DNA from: Nitriliruptoraceae bacterium
GTDB taxonomy: Bacteria > Actinomycetota > Nitriliruptoria > Nitriliruptorales > Nitriliruptoraceae
Reading direction: 5' to 3'
Assembly: GCA_007123425.1 (NCBI GenBank)
Contig: SKLC01000310.1
Location: forward strand, 1 to 10,947
Length of the DNA stretch: 10,947 nt
Shown: one piece after another, positions 6,776 through 10,947 of the stretch
How positions within the stretch are numbered: the first letter of the stretch is position 1
Layout: each line of letters starts with the position of its first letter
Translations under genes and position numbers: made by a program
The notes under the pieces: model-generated
The model's input: only the letters and a program-made list of their open reading frames with translations
Told to the model about the DNA's origin: nothing
The model's database searches: none

Positions 6776-7392
6776 CGCTCCCCCTGCGGGATCGGCGGCT
6801 GCGCGGTCGTGTTGCAGGCCAGCACCGCGGGGGCGCCGTCGGGCGGCAGCTGGACCACGCTCATCGAGGCGGGGCCGATCACCAGGCGCTGGAAGGAGTC
6901 CAGCGGCATGCCCATCAGGTGGGCCAGCACGGCCTTGATGATGTCGGCGTGGCTGACGACGGCGATGTGCTCGCCGGGATGCTCGCCCGCCAGCTGCTCG
7001 ACCGTGTCGACCGCCCGCGCCTGCGCACCGCGGATCGACTCCCCGCCGGGGAAGGTCACCCGCGACGGCGTGGCCTGGATCGTCGCCCACAGCTTGCGTC
7101 GCCGCAGCCGGTCCAGCGGCTGGTCGGTCCAGTCGCCGTAGTCGACCTCGCCGACGCCCTTGCGCCGGCGGACCCGCAGATCGTGGGGGCGCGCGATCGC
7201 GCGGGCGGTCTCCATGGTCCGCTCGAGCGGCGAGGCGTACACCGCGGTCAGCGGCGCCTCCGCGAGCTCCCGGGCCGTGGCCGCCGCCTGCTCGCGTCCC
7301 CCGGCGTCCAGATGCACGCCGGGGGTCCAGCCGCCCAGCCGGTGACCGGTCGCGGCCGTCGTGGCATGGCGCACGAGCACCAGGGTCGTCAC
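6772..7392 (-). CDS. Histidine-phosphatase superfamily protein, MSMEG_4193 'phosphomutase' family
   Basis: This 206-residue protein has the phosphoglycerate-mutase / histidine-phosphatase fold. Residues expected to be catalytic are R8 and H9 (phosphohistidine) in LVRHATTAATG, R58 in ASPLERTMETA, E82 in GEVDYGDW, and H148 in SHADIIKAV. FPGGES (114-119) and the ending DSFQRLVIGPASMSVV are characteristic of the TIGR03848 subfamily, the first gene of the trio. Family members are called probable phosphomutases only from their kinase neighbour. I recall that the M. tuberculosis member Rv2135c behaves as a phosphatase, but its true substrate is unknown. I chose GTG 7390-7392 because GAAGG lies 7 bases upstream and VTTLVLVRH is the expected N-terminus; a longer frame adds only Cys/Arg-rich filler. 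Both catalytic histidines are followed by Ala rather than the usual Gly. Confidence 0.92.
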   Translation of the reverse strand: MTTLVLVRHATTAATGHRLGGWTPGVHLDAGGREQAAATARELAEAPLTAVYASPLERTMETARAIARPHDLRVRRRKGVGEVDYGDWTDQPLDRLRRRKLWATIQATPSRVTFPGGESIRGAQARAVDTVEQLAGEHPGEHIAVVSHADIIKAVLAHLMGMPLDSFQRLVIGPASMSVVQLPPDGAPAVLACNTTAQPPIPQGER

Positions 7393-7547
7393 GCGCGGGC
7401 CTTCGTCGAGGTGGGCCGACGACGGTACTCGCCGGGCCCCGCACGGGCCCACCCGCAGCACGGCACCAGCCGTGGCACAGTGGGCCCGCCGCGGGCTGCC
7501 CGCTGCGGCGGACCACGACGAGCAGTGCACGAGGGAACGGCGAGCGT
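7393..7547. other. 155-base divergent intergenic region
   Basis: It separates the trio (leftward) from the small gene at 7548 (rightward), so it must hold promoters for both. Visible structure: a hairpin CACGGC-acca-GCCGTG (7459-7474), a tight hairpin GCGGG-ctg-CCCGC (7491-7503) that would sit in the leader of the small gene, and repeated GGGCCC blocks near 7435-7451. No operator or riboswitch is recognised. Confidence 0.35.
7422..7427 (-). promoter_or_regulatory. Possible -10 box for the trio operon
   Basis: On the minus strand this reads TACCGT, about 30 bases before the GTG start at 7392, a reasonable place for an actinobacterial -10 box. No matching -35 is evident. Confidence 0.28.
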
Positions 7548-7733
7548 ATGACCGAGTACTGGTGGTGCCTGACCCACGGCCGCGTCGAGCAGGGGGACGT
7601 GTGCAAGGCCGAGGACCGCCTCGGCCCCTACCCCGACGCCGCCGCGGCCGCGACCTGGCGCGAGCGCCACGACCAGCGTGAGGAGAACTGGGAGGAGGAG
7701 GACCGCCGTTGGCACGGCGAGGACGACGACTGA
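7548..7733 (+). CDS. Conserved small acidic protein of unknown function, 61 residues
   Basis: The protein begins with an aromatic stretch MTEYWWCLTHGRVE, then a second cysteine (C19) in VCKAEDRLGPYPDAAAAATW, and ends in a charged, helix-forming tail (REENWEEEDRRW) closing GEDDD. The pattern of a YW-CL-H-x-VE opening, a second cysteine, DRLGPY and a helical end matches small hypothetical proteins I recall as widespread in actinobacteria, sometimes described as SPOR-like; no function is known to me. Cys7, His10 and Cys19 could bind a metal, but this is speculation. There is no signal peptide or membrane segment. Start ATG 7548 follows GAGGGA at 7531-7536, a long 11-base spacing. It is divergent from the trio and convergent with proS. 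Confidence 0.75.
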   Translation: MTEYWWCLTHGRVEQGDVCKAEDRLGPYPDAAAAATWRERHDQREENWEEEDRRWHGEDDD

Positions 7734-7736
7734 CGT

Positions 7737-7771
7737 CGGGCCGTGGCCGCTTCCCGTCGAGCCACGGCTCG
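7737..7771. terminator. Hairpin between the small gene and proS, likely bidirectional terminator
   Basis: GCCGTGGC (7740-7747) pairs perfectly with GCCACGGC (7761-7768) around a 13-base loop. The stem extends to 11 pairs with one G-T wobble (7737-7747 with 7761-7771). It begins 4 bases after the TGA of the small gene and sits 26 bases beyond the proS stop, in the short gap between two convergent genes. No T tract follows, as is usual in high-GC actinobacterial terminators. Confidence 0.55.
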
Positions 7772-7797
7772 TCCTGCGTCCCGCCGACCGGTGCCGT

Positions 7798-9264
7798 TCA
7801 GTAGGCGCGGCTGAAGACGACCCGCTTGCCGTACGCGGACGGGCGCGCGCAGTGGACGCAGGCGCCCTCCTCCTCGGGGCCCTCCGTGGGGATGCAGCGC
7901 GGCGTGGCCGTGGTCCGGGACTTGATCTCGTCCTCGCACGCCTCGTCGCCGCAGTGGAAGGCGTGCGCGAACCCGACGGCGACCTGCGCCGCGAAGGCCT
8001 CCCAGTCGTCCACCGTGGCGGTGTGCTCGTCGCGGAAGGCTCGGGCGCGCTCGAGCAGCGCGTCGTGGTAGGCATCCAGCCAGCCGGGCAGCGTGGCGGC
8101 CACGGCGTCCATGGCGACGGCCTGCTTGACCGGGCGGCCCTTGTCGTCGACCTCGCCCACCCGGTGGGCGACCAGGACGTGGCCCGCCTCGAGGTCGCGG
8201 GGGCCGAGCTCGACGCGCAGCGGCACCCCCTTGAGCTCCCAGTCGTTGAACCGGAAGCCCGGCGAGGCGTCGCGGTCGTCGACGTGGACCCGCACGCCGG
8301 CGGCCTCGAGCTCGGCGGCGAGCTCCCGCGCGCGGGCGCGGGTGGCCTCGCCCTGCTCGTCGCGGCCGATGGGCACGATCACGATCTGGATCGGCGCCAG
8401 CCGTGGCGGCAGCACCAGCCCGGCGTCGTCGCCGTGGGCGAGGATGACGCCGCCGATCATGCGCGTGGACATCCCCCACGAGGTCGTGTGCACGTGCTGC
8501 AGCGCGTTGGCCTCGTCCTGGAAGGTGATGTCGAAGGCCTTGGCGAAGTTCTGGCCGAGGTAGTGGCTGGTCCCCGACTGCAGCGCCTTGCCGTCGCGCA
8601 TCATCCCCTCGATGGTGTAGGTGCGCACGGCGCCGGCGAAGCGCTCCGAGGGGGTCTTCTCCCCGGTGACCATCGGGATGGCGGCCACGTCGCGGGCCAC
8701 CTCGTCGTAGACGCCGAACATCGTCAGCGTCTCCTCCATCGCCTCCGCCTCGGTGGCGTGGGCGGTGTGACCCTCCTGCCAGAGGAACTCGGTGGTGCGC
8801 AGGAAGATGCGGGGCCGCAGCTCCCAGCGGACCACGTTGTTCCATGCGTTGATCTTGACCGGCAGGTCGCGGTACGAGGAGATCCACCGCGAGTACATCT
8901 CGCCGATGACGGTCTCCGAGGTGGGCCGCACCACCAGGGGCTCGTCGAGCTCCTTGCCGCCGCCGTGGGTGACGACGGCGAGCTCGGGAGCGAAGCCCTC
9001 GACGTGCTCCGCCTCGCGCTTGAGGAACGACTCGGGGATGAACAGCGGGAAGTAGGCGTTCTCGTGCCCGGTCTCCTTGAACCGCCGGTCGAGCTCGCCC
9101 TGCAGCAGCTCCCAGATCCGGTAGCCGTAGGGGCGCACGACCATGGTGCCCTTGGCGGGCCCACGGTCGGCGAGCTCGGCCTTGAAGACCAGCTCGTTGT
9201 ACCAGGCGGAGACGTCCTCGCTCAGGGGCGTGACGCCGAGGTCGCTCTTCTTCGCTGCGCTCAT
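7798..9264 (-). CDS. proS: Prolyl-tRNA synthetase, eukaryote/archaeon type (no editing domain)
   Basis: This 488-residue protein joins proline to tRNA(Pro) in the cytoplasm. The class II core shows TMVVRPYGYRIWELLQ (40-55), RPTSETVIGEMYSRWI (113-128, proline pocket), motif 2 RWELRPRIFLRTTEFLWQEGH (146-166) and motif 3 near 264-290 (GMSTRMIGGVILAHGDDAGL). An anticodon-binding domain (PIQIVIVPIG onward, 291-390) follows. The C-terminal domain has cysteines C438, C443, C457, C469 and C472 and the terminal residues SRAY. The absence of the INS editing domain between motifs 2 and 3, the zinc-like C-terminal domain and the final tyrosine define the archaeal/eukaryotic-type ProRS found in some bacteria. 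ATG 9262-9264 gives the expected N-terminus, though its ribosome site is weak. It follows the SRPBCC gene by 34 bases on the same strand and is probably cotranscribed with it. Confidence 0.95.
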   Translation of the reverse strand: MSAAKKSDLGVTPLSEDVSAWYNELVFKAELADRGPAKGTMVVRPYGYRIWELLQGELDRRFKETGHENAYFPLFIPESFLKREAEHVEGFAPELAVVTHGGGKELDEPLVVRPTSETVIGEMYSRWISSYRDLPVKINAWNNVVRWELRPRIFLRTTEFLWQEGHTAHATEAEAMEETLTMFGVYDEVARDVAAIPMVTGEKTPSERFAGAVRTYTIEGMMRDGKALQSGTSHYLGQNFAKAFDITFQDEANALQHVHTTSWGMSTRMIGGVILAHGDDAGLVLPPRLAPIQIVIVPIGRDEQGEATRARARELAAELEAAGVRVHVDDRDASPGFRFNDWELKGVPLRVELGPRDLEAGHVLVAHRVGEVDDKGRPVKQAVAMDAVAATLPGWLDAYHDALLERARAFRDEHTATVDDWEAFAAQVAVGFAHAFHCGDEACEDEIKSRTTATPRCIPTEGPEEEGACVHCARPSAYGKRVVFSRAY

Positions 9265-9298
9265 GGCCGGGAGGCTAGCGCCCCGGTCACGTGCCTCG

Positions 9299-9796
9299 TC
9301 AGCCCGTCCGGGCCGAGTCCGCCTCCACGACCTCGCGGATGCGCGCCACGCTGGTCTCGAGGTTCTCCTGCAGGTCGCGCTGCCGGTCGGGCACGCGCAG
9401 CACGTAGCGCTCGAACATGACGATCGGGCGCGGCAGGTCGCGCAGGATCTCGAAGGACTCGGTCAGGCGGGCGGTGCCCTCGCCCTCGCCGGGCTCGACC
9501 TCGTAGGTCCAGCGCGTCATCGCGCCGTACCCGGGCAGGCCCATGACGAAGGCGAACTCGCGCGGCCGGTCGGCGGCGACCACCTTGGGGCGCGTGCGCC
9601 ACCGCGCCGGGCCCCGCCGGTTGCGCCCCTCGAACCTCGCCCCGACCTCGGGCCCCGTCGCACCGCCCAGCCAGCGGCCCCCGACGCACTCCGGGCTCCA
9701 CTCCGGCACCCGGGTGATGTCGCTGACCGTGTCGTAGACCTCCTCGGGCGTGGCCTGGATCTCGACGCTGGCCTCTCCCCTGGTGCCCTGACGCAT
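9299..9796 (-). CDS. SRPBCC (START/polyketide-cyclase fold) family protein
   Basis: This 165-residue protein has the SRPBCC pattern. It opens with a strand and the phrase VEIQATPEEVYDTVSDITRVPEWSPE (11-36). A conserved strand follows with WLGGATGPEVGARFEGRNRRG, then FAFVMG, TRWTYEVEPGEGEGTARLTESFE (94-116), and a long C-terminal helix (140-158). The fold makes a hydrophobic cavity for lipids or small aromatic ligands; ligand and role are unknown. It is cytoplasmic by appearance. I chose ATG 9794-9796 because GAGAGG lies 7 bases upstream; the frame is open further to 10039, but that stretch is Arg/Pro/Gly filler overlapping the divergent gene. proS starts 34 bases after its stop, so they likely share a transcript; a functional link is not implied. 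Confidence 0.88.
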   Translation of the reverse strand: MRQGTRGEASVEIQATPEEVYDTVSDITRVPEWSPECVGGRWLGGATGPEVGARFEGRNRRGPARWRTRPKVVAADRPREFAFVMGLPGYGAMTRWTYEVEPGEGEGTARLTESFEILRDLPRPIVMFERYVLRVPDRQRDLQENLETSVARIREVVEADSARTG

Positions 9797-10023
9797 CCGT
9801 CGTCCTCTCACCGTCGTGCGCTGCACTCGCTCGTCGCCCCGACAGCGGGGCCCGGGGAAGCCTACGCCCGTCCCGGGCTGGGTGAAGAGCCCGGCGCACC
9901 TCGAGGCCTCGCCCGACCCCCGACCGGCTGACGAGCCCCGGCGCGCCCAGATGCCCCGCCGCAGGCACGTCGGGTGGGGCCGCTGCCGTCTACGGTGGCA
10001 GGAGTCGATCCCAGGAGCCTGGC
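9797..10023. other. 227-base divergent intergenic region
   Basis: This is the largest gene-free stretch of the window, between the leftward SRPBCC gene and the rightward GH3 gene. I see no convincing gene. TACGGT at 9991-9996 is a possible -10 box for the GH3 gene, without a clear -35. AGGAG at 10013-10017 is its ribosome site. Confidence 0.4.
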
Positions 10024-10947
10024 GTGACCGCCACCCCACCGCCCGACGCCCGACCGGGCGAGGCCGACCTCGAGGCCCGTCTGGCCGCGCTCGACCTCGA
10101 GTCGAAGGTCGCGCTGCTCACAGGCGCGGACGGCTGGCACACCCGTGGCGCGCCAGCGGCGGGGCTGGCGCCGATGCTGCTCTCCGACGGGCCGGTGGGC
10201 GTGCGCGGGGCCACCTGGGACGAGCGGGACCCGGCGGCCAACCTGCCCTCGCCCACCGCCATGGCGGCCAGCTTCGACGCCGGGCACGTCGAGCGGCTCG
10301 GCCGCCTGCTGGCGGGCGAGGCCCGCCGCAAGGGCGCTCGTGCGCTGCTGGGCCCGACCATCAACCTGCAACGCACGCCGAGGGGTGGACGGCACTTCGA
10401 GTGCTTCTCGGAGGACCCGCTGCTGACCGCCGCGCTGGCCGTGGGCTATGTCCGCGGCCTGCAGGCGGGCGGGGTGGCCGCCACGGCCAAGCACCTGGTC
10501 GGCAACGACAGCGAGACCGACCGCCTCACCGTCGACGTGCGCATGTCCGCCCGGGCGCTCCACGAGGTCTACCTGGCGCCCTTCGAGGCCGCCGTGGTCG
10601 ACGCCGGCGCCTGGATGGTGATGGCCGCCTACAACTCGCTGCTCGGCACGACGATGACCGAGCACCCGCTGCTGCGCGAGCTGCTGCAGCGACGCTGGGG
10701 CTTCGACGGGGTGACGGTCTCCGACTGGTACGCCACCCGCAGCCTGGGCCCGTCCGCGGGGGCGGGGCTGGACCTGGTGATGCCCGGACCCTCCGGGCCG
10801 TGGGGCGAGGACCTCGTGGCGGCCGTCCGCGACGGCCACGTGGCCGCGGAGGTCGTCGACGACAAGGTGCGACGGCTGCTGCGCCTCGCGGCGCGCACGG
10901 GGGCGCTCGGCGCGCCGGCCGGGGACCTCGACGAGCTCGTGCCACCC
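10024..10947 (+). CDS. Glycoside hydrolase family 3 (beta-glucosidase-like), 3' end missing
   Basis: The first 308 residues are present and the frame is still open at the window end. GH3 enzymes hydrolyse terminal beta-linked sugars with retention; many are beta-glucosidases or beta-xylosidases. The N-terminal barrel domain shows LLSDGPVGVRG (52-62), GPTINLQRTPRGGRHFECFSEDP (110-132), the substrate-contact pair K156-H157 in AKHLVGNDSETDR (155-167), and the catalytic nucleophile D234 in VTVSDWYAT (230-238). The second, acid/base-carrying domain would lie beyond the window. GTG 10024 is the start: AGGAG lies 6 bases upstream and the family's N-terminal helix follows directly. There is no signal peptide, so the enzyme is probably intracellular and acts on imported oligosaccharides or glycosides. 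The gene is divergent from the SRPBCC gene and has no visible sugar-transport partner here. Confidence 0.93.
   Translation, partial: MTATPPPDARPGEADLEARLAALDLESKVALLTGADGWHTRGAPAAGLAPMLLSDGPVGVRGATWDERDPAANLPSPTAMAASFDAGHVERLGRLLAGEARRKGARALLGPTINLQRTPRGGRHFECFSEDPLLTAALAVGYVRGLQAGGVAATAKHLVGNDSETDRLTVDVRMSARALHEVYLAPFEAAVVDAGAWMVMAAYNSLLGTTMTEHPLLRELLQRRWGFDGVTVSDWYATRSLGPSAGAGLDLVMPGPSGPWGEDLVAAVRDGHVAAEVVDDKVRRLLRLAARTGALGAPAGDLDELVPP

Noticed and set aside
7678..9420. A 580-codon open frame on the plus strand opposite proS
   Set aside because: Antisense to a clear ProRS gene. The product is rich in Gly/Val/Arg/His without motifs, so it is explained by codon bias of the real gene.
9862..10839. 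A 325-codon minus-strand frame opposite the GH3 gene
   Set aside because: The plus strand there encodes unmistakable GH3 motifs including the nucleophile VSDW. The minus frame is a shadow.
1..10947. CRISPR array, tRNA, IS element or prophage
   Set aside because: No regularly spaced repeats, cloverleaf-like segments, transposase or phage motifs were seen on either strand by eye.

Overview
The window is about 11 kb of very GC-rich DNA, densely packed with genes on both strands. Codons end almost always in G or C. The gene content points to a high-GC actinobacterium (Actinomycetota): a PI-kinase-like / DUF3090 / histidine-phosphatase trio, a recO-uppS pair, a MocR-type regulator and a eukaryote/archaeon-type prolyl-tRNA synthetase. 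A deep-branching lineage such as Nitriliruptoria would fit, but that is a guess. I saw no tRNA or rRNA gene, insertion sequence, phage gene or CRISPR array. No gene-free stretch reaches 300 bases; the longest is 227 bases (9797-10023).

Layout. 1-550 (+) is the 3' part of a deoxyribose-phosphate aldolase gene, facing an EamA-family transporter on the minus strand (584-1762). The transporter is divergent from a MocR-type (GntR winged helix plus aminotransferase fold) regulator (1835-3166, +). The 72 bases between them hold the only AT-rich patch of the window, with repeated ACAG boxes lying over both likely promoters. A Nudix hydrolase (3245-3826, +) follows the regulator.

3854-7392 is a minus-strand block, probably one operon. 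In transcription order it holds a histidine-phosphatase 'phosphomutase' (MSMEG_4193 family), a DUF3090 protein, a PI3/4-kinase-like protein (SCO1664 family), recO and uppS. The first three overlap or nearly touch. They form a conserved actinobacterial trio whose pathway, as far as I know, is undefined, and this is the best candidate here for an undescribed system. A 61-residue acidic protein (7548-7733, +) starts divergently from the trio.

7798-9796 is another minus-strand pair: an SRPBCC lipid-binding-fold protein followed by the proS-type prolyl-tRNA synthetase. A hairpin at 7737-7771 separates proS from the small gene that converges on it. Divergent from the SRPBCC gene, a family 3 glycoside hydrolase begins at 10024 (+) and runs off the window.

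Functionally the window mixes housekeeping genes (deoxynucleoside catabolism, recombinational repair, undecaprenyl carrier-lipid synthesis, tRNA charging, sugar hydrolysis) with two small modules of unknown role: the MocR/EamA pair and the kinase-DUF3090-phosphatase trio.
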